This document shows, piece after piece, positions 48,868-60,035 of a stretch of DNA of 64,000 bases. Under the pieces are notes generated by a model. It was not told the origin of the DNA and did not search any database. It worked only from the letters and a program-made list of their open reading frames with translations. Every line of letters begins with the position of its first letter. Position 1 is the first letter of the stretch. The translations under genes were made by a program, and so were the position numbers. Source of the DNA: Triticum aestivum (Eukaryota; Streptophyta; Magnoliopsida; Poales; Poaceae); the NCBI RefSeq assembly GCF_018294505.1, contig NC_057814.1:293457401-293521400 (forward strand). Reading direction: 5' to 3'.

Positions 48868-50269
48868 TTCAACGACCACCCCTATTGCCCCTATATGGGA
48901 TGAAGATACATCAGAGCCTGCCTTCGTTTTACTTCCGCTTGTGCTTGCCTTTTATCTTGTTGTTTCAAATTAGTAGTTTGCTCTTGTTGGGTTGAACCAG
49001 TATGATTATGTCGTGCTTGTCATGGTTGAACAAGTTTACTTATGTCATCAAGTACAATGTTTTGCTTATCTCATTATATAAGTTTGGTAGCTTCGTATGT
49101 TGTTAATCCATCATTTCAAATTCAAAAGTAGCTTCTGAATGGAACTTTGTGGCTGCTCTAAAGTACTAGTTATGATGCAAATAATCACACAACGTTGTTC
49201 CATGTCTAGTTTCGATTCAGTATTGTATAGAAAACATAACGTTGAGAACAATCAGCACAATTTGAGTTGCTTAACAACGCTTCGAAAGTTGAAGCAAAAA
49301 TTCTTAGTACTTCATGTAGTGTTCTCATTCATATGTAGCTGCTAGAAAATTAACAAGTACTACAAACAGAAAAAGTTAAGAAGCATCAGCACACAATTAT
49401 GTTGGTCGCTTGCAGATTAAGAATGACAGTACTAGTACACTTGATCAGACAGTAGATACTTACTACAATAAAAAGTACAAAGAAGCATCAGTCTGTAAGC
49501 GCTACTATGAATGGACTATCAGTACAACTAAGTCTACACGCAAGTACATCTTAGATTACACTTACACAAAACTGACAGAACTAGAACAAAAAATTTCAGT
49601 CCAAGTTACTGGTGGAGTCAAGTACTAGATTCAAACAAACAAAAAAAGAAAAAATTGACCGCCCAAGGTCAGGCGCAGGCCCTGACGCTGCTAGATACTT
49701 GAACTCGAGCCCATAGGCAAATCCCTAGTAATTCGCACAACGCCGGGCCCACCGATCAGGGCCCACAGGTCATGAGAGAGAGCTAGCGCCCTGTATAAGC
49801 GCTCAGGTAAGTATTCAGAGGAGTTCGACCAGTGAGCCTCGTCTGCGTTTATAAACAGGTCCGGAGCCCCCTCGACTAGCGAGGTGGGACTAAACCCAGA
49901 GCGCATGCGCACGCCGCACTGCACAGCCGCGCGGACGAGCTATCTGGGCTGCAAAACGGCCCAATAGCCTGCATCGTTTACAAACACCCCACCAATAAGC
50001 CCAGTTAAACAAACCAGAGGGCGACACAAAGAAATATAAACTACAAGAAAAATGTTCGAAACTGAAAATATATAAATTCAAATACTAGTTCGCAGGCAAT
50101 AAATTTAAATACAAAAAATATAAATATAAATAATTTTAGCTCTGCACCACGGATGATAAAAAAGGGAGAAAATATGATACAAAAACAATGAACCTCTAAA
50201 AAGAAGAGAACTTAATAGCCTATCTGTTAAATGTACATAATTTAAAAAACCGAATTAAATATTACTTTC
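48868..50269. other. 3' flank and spacer after exonuclease copy 1
   Basis: AT-rich sequence sharing blocks with the flank of copy 2 (53233 onwards). 49660-49990 is a more GC-rich stretch not seen near copy 2. No coding sequence recognised. Confidence 0.55.
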
Positions 50270-50950
50270 AAGTTCAACTACTAAAATACAAAAAGTTCAA
50301 ACANNNNNNNNNNNNNNNNNNNNNNNNNNNNNNNNNNNNNNNNNNNNNNNNNNNNNNNNNNNNNNNNNNNNNNNNNNNNNNNNNNNNNNNNNNNNNNNNN
50401 NNNNNNNNNNNNNNNNNNNNNNNNNNNNNNNNNNNNNNNNNNNNNNNNNNNNNNNNNNNNNNNNNNNNNNNNNNNNNNNNNNNNNNNNNNNNNNNNNNNN
50501 NNNNNNNNNNNNNNNNNNNNNNNNNNNNNNNNNNNNNNNNNNNNNNNNNNNNNNNNNNNNNNNNNNNNNNNNNNNNNNNNNNNNNNNNNNNNNNNNNNNN
50601 NAATTATGCTAAATTTCTTATTTATATAAAATCTGACAAGTTCAACTACTAAAATGCAAAAAGTTCAAAGCATATAATGTTTGTCAATTATGCTAAATTT
50701 CTTATTTATATAAAATCTAACAAGTTCAACTACTAAAATGCAAAAAGTTCAAAACATATAATGTTTGTCAATTATGCTAAATTTCTTATTTATATAAATT
50801 TTGACAAGTTCAACTACTAAAATAAAAGAAGTTCAAATATATAATGTTTGTCAATTATGCTAAATTTATTATTTATATAAATTCTGACTACTTCAACTAC
50901 TAAAATGCAAGAAGTTCAAATAGAATTTATTTGTCAATTCTGCTAAATTT
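50270..50950. repeat. 84-bp AT-rich tandem array spanning an assembly gap
   Basis: AATTATGCTAAATTTCTTAT starts at 50602, 50686, 50770, 50853 and (changed) 50936, periods 83-84 bp, each with TTCAACTACTAAAAT and AAGTTCAAA words. The same words end at 50303, before the gap, so the gap (50304-50601) lies inside the array. A single diverged unit sits at about 54393-54480 in the other duplicate. Confidence 0.92.
50304..50601. other. Assembly gap (298 N)
   Basis: Run of N inside the 84-bp tandem array; copy number there is unknown. Confidence 0.99.
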
Positions 50951-51747
50951 CTAATTTATATAAAATATGTACACACCTCAACGAATGATCTGGTCGTAAA
51001 ATAATCTCAGTCCCCCAAACCACCCAAGAAAACAAAAAAACTCAGTTCAAACATACATATGACATCAGTACTAAAAAAGCAGGATCAGTTAGGCCACTCA
51101 CACCAGTGTGACACCAAATTTCAAAACCGCACGCTGTATGAAATTACATTTCAGTTCACACAACACTAAACCATAAGTGCACTAAAATGAGAATACAAAA
51201 ACTATAAAGGCCTAACTTAGGTTAGTACAGATGAAAATAAAATAAGTAACAGTTTTGAGCAACAACTCCCAGGGCATTGAAAAATGTTTTGAGATAAACT
51301 AGTCTATAAGACTTCAGTGGAAAAGCAATACTTAACACCCACATGGAAAAACATCACAAAGCATACGTCACCTAAACAGTCCAAAATGCCATCATCACCA
51401 CCCCTGAGACGTGCAAGTGGGATTTAGCAGGTCATAAGTACAGCTTGACAAGACAAGTCAGTGCAGCAGTAAAAACCATTTGACTTGGACGGTTGCTTCT
51501 TCCAGGCCACCACCCGCGGCACCCACTGAGCGGTTGCGACAAGGGACTGCAAACGGGGACCCCCACGACCACCACACCCACGCCCCCGACGAACCGCCTC
51601 CCACACATCCCCGTCGACGCACTGCAAAATACCCCATTGTCTTCCATCTCTGCCTCATTGCCAGAAACCACCATTGCCGCTTCAATCTCCACTGCACACA
51701 AACCACAAACTTCTCTCTCCCAAGCCCACAGTCGCCAGAGGAAGGCG

Positions 51748-53232
51748 ATGGCGGAGGAACCGTCCTCCAAGCATCATCATGGCGAGCCGTCGGACAAGAG
51801 CAGCAACCTCGTCGACGTTCACGTCCCCGGCGAGAAGCGCGAGTACACGAGAACCCTCACAGGGGTTGAGTTCCACGGCAAAGAGACGCTGGAGATCGTC
51901 TGCACCAGCGAACCAGACAAGGCCGATGAGGTGATGAGCAGGCTCAGGATGAAGGGCGGCGGCTTGTATCCGAGCTTCATCGGAGTTGATGTGGAGTTCA
52001 CCAGCGACGATGAACCTCCACAGATGGCGGCAGTCCTATAGTTGTGCATCGAGGAACTCTGCTTGGTGTACCACATCGTAGCAGCCACAAAATGGTAACC
52101 CATACTACTGTTCATTCATCTGTTGTACTAGTACTACTCACTAAAAACTTCATTAAACTTGTTTCCCAACTAGATGAACTACTATAGTTTGTGAAGTGGA
52201 TGCACGAGTACATGTTTCTCAAGTTACATGCATTTCTGGAATTGTGAAGTGGATTGTTTCACTAGATTAGCATCTGAAAAAATGTTTATAGAATTCTGAA
52301 CTTGATGCACCAAATTAATTTCTGAACTTGATGTACTAGCATAGATTCTGATCTTGATGCACTAGTATAGTTTATAGAATTGATGTATTAAAAGGTGTTT
52401 GGTGAAGTGGTATAGGTCCATATCTTGATGCACATGTTTCTCAAATTAATTTCTCAACTTGATATAGAATTGATGCACAAAGATGTATCAAGCACTGTTA
52501 TAGGTCTTTTATTCAACAAAAAAGAAAACTAAACTTGAATCAAGCAGCACATATATCATTGAATCTGGTAAAATGATTCTTGAATTTGGTGAAGCATTTG
52601 GTGAAGCACTTAAGATAGCAAAAAAGAAAAATAACATGGTGTAGTTGAATTTAATTTCAGGACTTTGTGTACTAGTTTCTGAACTACATTCGTCCATAAC
52701 TTATACTATATAAGCATCTACCTCATGGATTATCACTTGTAAAACCAAAAAGCAGAAGAATTAAATATTCAAAAAAGAAGACTAAACTTTAAATGTGTGT
52801 CCTCCCTCTTGCAGGCCCAAGCGCCTCAAAGACTTCCTGCAGGAGGAGAAATTGTACACATTTCTCGGTTTCAGCACTGGAGGTGACAACCCGATGCTGA
52901 ACAAGTCTGGTTTGGAGATCAACCCCAACAACTTCATCGACATGCAGCGCAAGTGGAAAGATCCAAAGACCAACAAATACTACGACTCCTTGGCCGATGT
53001 TGCAGGCGGCGTAATCCACCCATTCTACAGCGCCATGAAGAATAAGATGGACAGGGGAGACCACAAACTGTGGGGGACCAGCCCGCTTCCAGACAACCTC
53101 ATCACGTACGCAGGAATAGATGCGTATGCAACGTACAAGTCATGGAAGACAATCGACAACATGATGACAAGTTGGGATATTTCAAAAGAGCAGGAGGCTG
53201 ACCCCTACTACCACTGCAACTTCGCGGGATGA
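51748..53232 (+). pseudogene. 3'-5' exonuclease-like protein, copy 2 (premature TAG)
   Basis: Same two-exon structure as copy 1: 51748-52094 and 52815-53232, exon 1 of identical length (347 bp). It would give 254 aa. Exo I D-x-E is present (D81 and E83 in VDVEFT), as are an Exo II-like FLGFSTGGDNPML and an Exo III-like YAGIDAYATYKSW. Codon 98 is TAG (52039-52041) where copy 1 has CAG at 47761-47763; the frame then continues in phase (LCIEELCLVYHI). So the copy keeping catalytic residues is the one with the stop. The intron (720 bp) has many repeats of ACTTGATGCACTAGT-like words, as in copy 1. Confidence 0.8.
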
Positions 53233-55090
53233 AGATGCACGAAAGTCTGCATTCGTGTTGCTCGCACTTCTGCCTGTCCTTAATCTTGTTGTTTCAGATT
53301 TGTAATTTGCTTTCGTTATGTTGAACCAACTACCTTATGTTATGTGTGTCAGGGTTTGAACAAGTTTGCCTATGTCTATCAAGTACATCGTTTGCTTATG
53401 TCGTTCAACAAGTTTGCTAGCTTCCTATTTTGTTGATCCATCATTTGAAGTTGAAGTAGGTTGAAGTTGAAACTTGATGGCTGCCACGCAGCACTAGTCA
53501 TGGAGAAACAAAAATCACACATGGATATTTTCACAAAAAACAAAAACAGTGCCAGACTAACTAAGGACAATAGCAAATAGTAGACTTGGACGCTCAGTAC
53601 AGCTTAGACATTTACGGTAGTACTATCACAACAAGAAATCAGTTTTATGTTTTAGAAGAACACTGAAAAGGCTAAGTTTCAGCCGAGGACAACATTCACT
53701 ACTAACAGCATCGTGCTAATAGTAGTTAGAAATTTACTGAGTACTGCAACAGGAAAAGCAAAGAACAATCAGTACGTATTTCCTAGTCACTAGCATGCTA
53801 GGACCGAGAGTTCTGGTACACTTGAACAAACGGTACATTCATTCTACAAAATATAGAAAGGAACGGGAAGCTTCAGTTCACATTCCATAAAACATTGACA
53901 CACTAAAGAATAACAGTAATAGTACAACTGATATCTCAGTACAACTTAGTCTATAAGGCAAGTACTATGATCATACCAAACATTGCCTTGAGAAGAACCA
54001 CAACCTAGTAAAAAGAAGGCCAAAACTAAATCAAAAAGATATCAGTTCGACCAAGGAGAAAAATCACAAGAAAGACAACAGAAGCATCAGCCCACATTGA
54101 CCAGTGAGGCACTAGCTTCAAACAACACAAGAAAATAAAATGATCAAAGTACCAGCACAATTGAAATCTCAGTACAACTTAGTTTATTCGGTAAGTGCTA
54201 TGATGATACCAATTAATGCCTTGAAAAAGAAGGCCAAGACTCAACCAAATAGATTACAGTTCAACCAAGGACAAAATTAACAAAAAACAAACAACAGAAG
54301 CATCAGCCCACATTGACTAGTGAAGTCATTATGAACTTTATACGTCTGTCTATTAAATGTAGCTAATTTAAACCAGTGCTTTAACTTTTACTATGAAGTT
54401 CAACTACTAAAATTCAAGAAGTTCAAACAAAAAATTGGCTCTCAAATTTTGCTAAATTTCTTATACTTAAATAAAATCTGGCTAGAGATCACGTAGCAAC
54501 TTGGTCGTAAATAATTTCAATCCCAAAAGAAACTTTAGTTCTAATACATTATATGAAATAAGTTCTACATAACAAGGAAGCGTCACTCCACTCACGCTAG
54601 ATCCACAAGTGCCATCGTGACACCAAATTTTAAAAGCCTTACGCTGAATGACATTACAATTCAGTACTAACAGAACTATACTATAAGTACAAGAAAAGAG
54701 GGTACAGAAACTATAAAGGTCCAACCTAGGTTGGGACAGATGAAAATAAAATAAATCTCACTGTTCCAGCAACAACTCGTAATGAACTTGGGAAAAGGTG
54801 TTTTCAGTTCAACTAGTTTACATGACTTCAGTACAAAAAATAGAACTTAACGAAAACGAATTCCCAATGAAACATACACAAGTGAAAACAGCTATTCAAC
54901 CACACTATCATCAGGGAAATAAAGATTGTTAAACATTGTGCCACACTTAAACACAACACAAAATATACCAGTTTTTTACATAGTACTTGACAAGACATCC
55001 AAACACTACAATCAAAGCCTACAATGCTTTCAAGAGATATATCACACAACTATCCATTTCACTACGCAAATGATGACCATTTCTTCTATG
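53233..55090. other. Spacer between exonuclease copy 2 and the Ulp1-like gene
   Basis: AT-rich, with repeated CAGTACAACTTAGT and AGAAGCATCAGCCCACATTG blocks (about 54085 and 54297). The right half of the segmental duplication ends near 54850. No coding sequence recognised. Confidence 0.55.
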
Positions 55091-55299
55091 CGCCAGGAGC
55101 TAAAGCCTGAAACTCCTTGGGAAGCTCCGTCACCAGAAGCTGGTTATTCCGATTGAACACAACTCTATACAGATCCTCAACATTCCAACCAATAATACGA
55201 GGCTGCAAAACAATAAAACAAATTATCAAAAATCATGACACTTTAAAAAGAAGAATACACAATCAGCCAAACACAGAAAAGTGAAAAGCTCAACTAGAA

Positions 55300-56330
55300 C
55301 CCACATCATTATCTTGAATGTTCCCAACGATCTTTTCACCATCATAGGGTCCCGCATACTTCACAGTATAATGGCCACATTCATTCGCCCCTTGAAGTGG
55401 AACCTTCACAAACGTTGGTTTCTTTGCAAAAAGCTCCCATTAGGGCTGCTTGCTCGCATTGTACCGAGCATCACCATAAAAAGCGTTCATTACTTGGACC
55501 ATCCTAGAGATCTGTAAAAAAAGAAAAGAAACCACACATTTTCAGGTCTCAGAAAAGCAGAAACAAAGACGTGGAAAAATTAATCCAGTACAGATAATAA
55601 ATGTCACTCACAATCTTCTCGCAGTCTTTATGATAGGTGTTCTTTGAAGGACGATGGTTCTTCGGATAAGGTAAAGAGTCAAGGATGTCAACGCTACTTC
55701 GGTACCGATTCATGACATATAAGGAAAAGTGGTTCACTTTCTTATCCTTTGATAAAACCATAGGCTTGAATAGAGGCATCATGATCTAAAAACAAATGAC
55801 CAAAAAAGAGATGTTAAATATTCAAAATAAAAACCAGCATGACAACAAACAATTAAAACCAAAAATCAGCTAGTAGAACTCACAAGGTCGGCAGTGAGCA
55901 AGTCTTCCTTTTATTTGACATAGCTCTTGAAATCTCTCGCTACACTCTCCACATTAAACACTTTATTTTCATCACCGTAAAACGTACAGTCAAGCACAAC
56001 CTGCAAAAAGCGCAGAAAGAAATAGACAGGGGAAAGGATCAACAAGCAAAGTATTATTAAAACTTGTAAAACAATAGGCAGTGCTGTTTAAGAGAAACAA
56101 ACGATCTGATTGATTACCGTGATGAAATATGGACTCAGCAATACCCTTTTCCTAGACGCAAAATCAACATTTCTATCAGGATCCTTCTTCCAATCATCAA
56201 TGAGGAAGTCCATTACATCACCCTCCATCATTTGCCCAGGTGCAAAAACTTCCCAGATGCGTTTCCCAGTGAAGCTGGTTACACTACCATCGGGCTGAGG
56301 TATCATTGAGAATGTATTCCTGCAGCACAG
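55300..56330 (-). other. Ulp1 (C48) peptidase domain 2
   Basis: GQMMEGDVMDFLIDDWK leads in (about 56250). MMPLFKPMVLSKDK and NHFSLYVMNRY with the candidate His and VDILDSLPYP with Asp lie at 55782-55612. VPLQGANECGHYTVKYA (about 55412-55362) holds Gln and Cys. TAA stops at 55911 and 55440 break the frame. The active-site spacing matches domain 1, but the sequences differ strongly, so this is not a recent copy. Confidence 0.78.
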
Positions 56331-57101
56331 ACAAGAACAAAAAGCAGGGGAAGCAAGATAAGGCATTCATAGCAGTTCAAGTTGTATAAAAAGTAACAGT
56401 TCAGGTCATATTTATCTAGCAGTTACAAACAACAGAGGAAAAGAAGAGGAAACGTAATGAGAGGTACTCACTCGGCATACTTCTCACATGCTTCATCGCT
56501 AGGCAACAGATTATACAACTTGCGAGCCTTGTCCAGGTGAGGGAATTTATGAGGGTGAAGCTGCTGCACAGGGGAGCAAAACTTTATAGGAGCTCTGGGT
56601 GCACGCTTCGTGCTTGTAACATTGCCAGAATCCAAAGAAGGATCCTTCGTAGCACCACCAGCTCTACGGGCCACTATTCCAGCAAGTGGGGATAAACCCT
56701 TGGCAGCAGCAGCGCTCCTGGTGACTCTTCCCATGCCAGCAATCTTGTCAAACGCATCATCATCCCTGTCTATCAATTCCACAATGGGATTCTTGGGTGT
56801 AGAGGGGCTCTCTGCACAAGCAGCCGTAGAACCTTTCAGAGCTCCCAACCGCCCCTTAATAAGACCAGATCTTGTCTTTTCTGGAGAACGCCCCTGGCTA
56901 AGATCAATAGATACGCGCTCGAGCTCCGAGAACTGGCTGCCAAAGATCCTGTAGTCATGCTCATCAAGATCCAGCCACTCACCTGCAAAAATAAAAAAAG
57001 AAAAGACCACATCAAGGGTAAAGTTCAAATACATAATTCATGACAGTACCAATCAAGAAGTACAAGCTGCAAAAAATTATAAAAGGTCATGCATTACGTA
57101 C

Positions 57102-57675
57102 AGGGTTCGATGCCAAGCAAACCACGGAAGTCAACATCAAACACATCGCTAGTTGCGCAGGTATACAGAAAAGTCTTCCTAATGTCAAGAATGTCTTCGT
57201 GGCTGTAATCCAACATTTCAATCACACCATCCTCCCGACAATGATAGGTCTTGCAGCTTTGTAGCATAAAGAATCCACAATCATGCCTGTTAACAAAAGA
57301 AAAAACAAATGGGTACATCACAAATGCGAAAATACAGGAACACCACCCTCCCAGCAACAAAAACTCATTAAAAACGGATACTCATGTGTTTTTCTGCTGC
57401 GGCATCCGCACAAACTCGCAAGAGAAACCATCAATATGCACTGATGAGAACGGTTTGGCCCTGTCTACGCTGGACTCCCTCCAAAGCTTCTTTATGTTAT
57501 CTGTCATAGTCCTTAAGAATCTAACTGCATCACTTCAGGTTTCATCACGCAGTGAATCAAGACACTCGAAACGACGGAACCTCAAATTCAGAACAATCAA
57601 GCACCAATGCCCAGATTCGTCGCTAGGCTTCACGGTAGCCGCAAATGATGGCGGATCAAAAGTAGGGAAAAGAAG
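57102..57675 (-). other. Ulp1 (C48) peptidase domain 1
   Basis: Two exons. The first starts LLFPTFDPPSFAA at 57675 and holds the catalytic His in SGHWCLIVLNL and Asp in FECLDSLRDE; a TGA (57535) follows, then FVRMPQQKN with the oxyanion Gln. The second (57286-57102) begins HDCGFFMLQ with the catalytic Cys. All four expected residues are present in order, but no GT donor in phase joins the two exons cleanly. Confidence 0.82.
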
Positions 57676-59604
57676 CTGAAAAAAATCGCATAGGAAAAGT
57701 GAATTTAACAAATCAGAATGAAACAAAAAATTCAGCCTCCAAACAATAAAATAAAAGAAGGAAATTGAAATTCAGAAGTACAAACAAAAATCAGATAATC
57801 ATAAGTTCTAATCGAGTAAGCAAAACACTACAAAAAATAAATGCTACTCAAGTTTATATCCACTGCCCAAAATTGCAACAAACATATCAGTTCAATTTCC
57901 TTGCGACAATAAGTTCAGCTTCCAAAAAAGAAGCACACATCATTCATAAGTGCAGGGGTAAAAGCAGGCTACTCAAGTTCATTCCCCCACCTCCCAAACT
58001 TGCAATAAAACAGGACAGTTCTAGTTCATGAGTACAAAAAGTTCAAGTTCACCTACTTGGTCAAAACCATCAGCACCCGATCTCGTGAACCAATTTAGCA
58101 CATTGGAATCAATATTTCCATCACGGATCTGGGTCTGTTGTACAAAAAGAACAACAACAATTAGAAAATTGGCAAAACAAGTTATCATCCTATCTACAAA
58201 GCAAAATACTGACCGTCACCCATCTGGGAACTATCAACTTGTCAGTGTCTCGATACTTCTGACGTAGAGAATATAAAACAACGTCAGCACTGTCTGAGTT
58301 GAGCATGCCAGTGGGGACAAACGCTTTAGCAATAGAATCAACACTGGCATCACATTCTTTATTTTGAAACATCGGCTTGTGACTAGAAAAACACAAAAGA
58401 TTACATGAATTAAAACTACTGCAACAACAACAATAATCATATGAGAGAAAAAAAGAGACAAAAATGGTACGGGCAAAATCCCAAACTAACCATTTCATAC
58501 CGTTCGTGCGCAACCTCGTAACAGCGAAGAAAAACATATCAACCTTAACAACATTACCACTTTCTGCTTGCAGAAAAAGAAGAAAAACAATAAGTTCAAG
58601 CACTACAAGTGAACATGTCCAAAATGCCAAAATTGAGAAGTACGCCTCATTTACAAGTCCTTACCTGCACTATCAGCGTTTGACGACGACGGTAGTTCCT
58701 ATGATGAGACCAATATGCCTCCAGTTTCAGGGTTTGACGATGGGACATCTTGAGAGGACACCAATATTGTTGCGCTTTCAGGGTCTGTTGAAAGAAAATC
58801 CTGGGATGACACGAGCGCCTCCTGCGTCAAGGGGCCAGAAGAAATCGACAGAAGTAAATCATCATCCTCAGATGGCACCTCCTCCACGCTAGAAGCATCT
58901 TGCAATGCATCACCGTAATCAAGACCTCCAAGCGAGAAATTCTCCGGCGGCAAATCTTCACAATCAGAAACATTTTCATTCCCAGCAATACCAACACCAG
59001 ACGATTTGGCATCAAGTATGCTGGCAGCAGCAACATCCTCATCAACAACTTTGGTACCAACATCGCGCCCACTACTCAATGGAACACCACGAGCATCATC
59101 TCCACCACTAAGGACAGCCTCACGCTCAACATCAGTCATCTGAAGAAATAAAAATTCAGAAAAAGTGAATAATATGATAAAAACTAACAATAAAAAATAA
59201 GCTAGCAAGAGGTGCATAGAAAAACAAACCTTAGAAGCATTCACAGCAACATCATCGATCTTGCTGCTGCTAACATTCAAAGCAATATCACCAACGGGCG
59301 AACAAGGCTCGTCGCCAACAACAGGACCCTGATTCAAATGTAATGAAGCAAGAAAAACAATGCTATTATTAGCAACAATAAACACAAGGAATTAAACCAC
59401 AGTAACAAAAAAGGTAGGTATCACCTGCAAACTCTTAACGGTGTGGGATAGAAAAATGGACAAGCAAGGCACATTGGTGCGCATGAAAATTCAAGAAATA
59501 TGAATAAACACAATAAAAATAAAAATAACCTTGCACTTATCAGTAGATGGATCATTAACTCCACGGTCAATACCAGCCTCAACATTATGACTAGTCTCCT
59601 GCAT

Positions 59605-60035
59605 GAAAACAAAAAATTAATAAACAGATGAAGATCAGGAAGTTCAACTACAATACTGATAGCAGAACAACATAGTAAAAACATACAAACACCGAGGACT
59701 GACTCACATCAACAAGAGGGTACTCCAAGCCAACATCGTTCGGATGGTGATGAGTAACATTAGCCTCAGTACCATCATCAGCCCTGCTGTCGGTGGCAGC
59801 TGCCTCATCCTGCTCAATCTGCATGGAAGAAAAATTAATAAACAGATGAAGATGGGAAAGTTCAACTACAATACTGACAGCAGAACAACATAGTTGCAAA
59901 CACCGAGGACTGACTCACATCAACAACAGGGCGCTCCAAGCCAACATCATTTGTTTCATGACCAGAAACATTAGCCTCAGTACCATCACCAGCCCTGCTG
60001 TCGGTGGCAGCAGCCTCATCCTCCTCACTCTGCCT
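59605..60035 (-). repeat. Tandem exon-plus-intron duplication inside the Ulp1-like gene (period about 211 bp)
   Basis: The exon ending in VDVSQSS, with EDEAAATDSRAGDGTEANV (about 60030-59898), is repeated as QDEAAATDSRADDGTEANV (about 59819-59687). The intervening intron words AAAATTAATAAACAGATGAA and GTTCAACTACAATACTGA also recur (59610 and 59828). It lengthens an acidic, probably disordered part. Confidence 0.85.

Larger units (their letters stand above)
47099..54850. repeat. Tandem segmental duplication (about 4.3 kb) carrying the exonuclease-like gene
   Basis: AAAATGCCATCATCACCACC at 47099 recurs at 51384 and begins copies matching through promoter, both exons, intron and the 3' flank. 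Late blocks also pair: CTATAAAGGCCTAACTTAGG near 51205 with a related block near 54712, and CACGCTGTATGAAATTAC near 51129 with ACGCTGAATGACATTAC near 54640. Copy B is shorter, chiefly because it has only one unit of the 84-bp array. Confidence 0.85.

Noticed and set aside
50602..50950. CRISPR-like array
   Set aside because: Units are contiguous 84-bp tandem repeats without unique spacers, in plant nuclear DNA.
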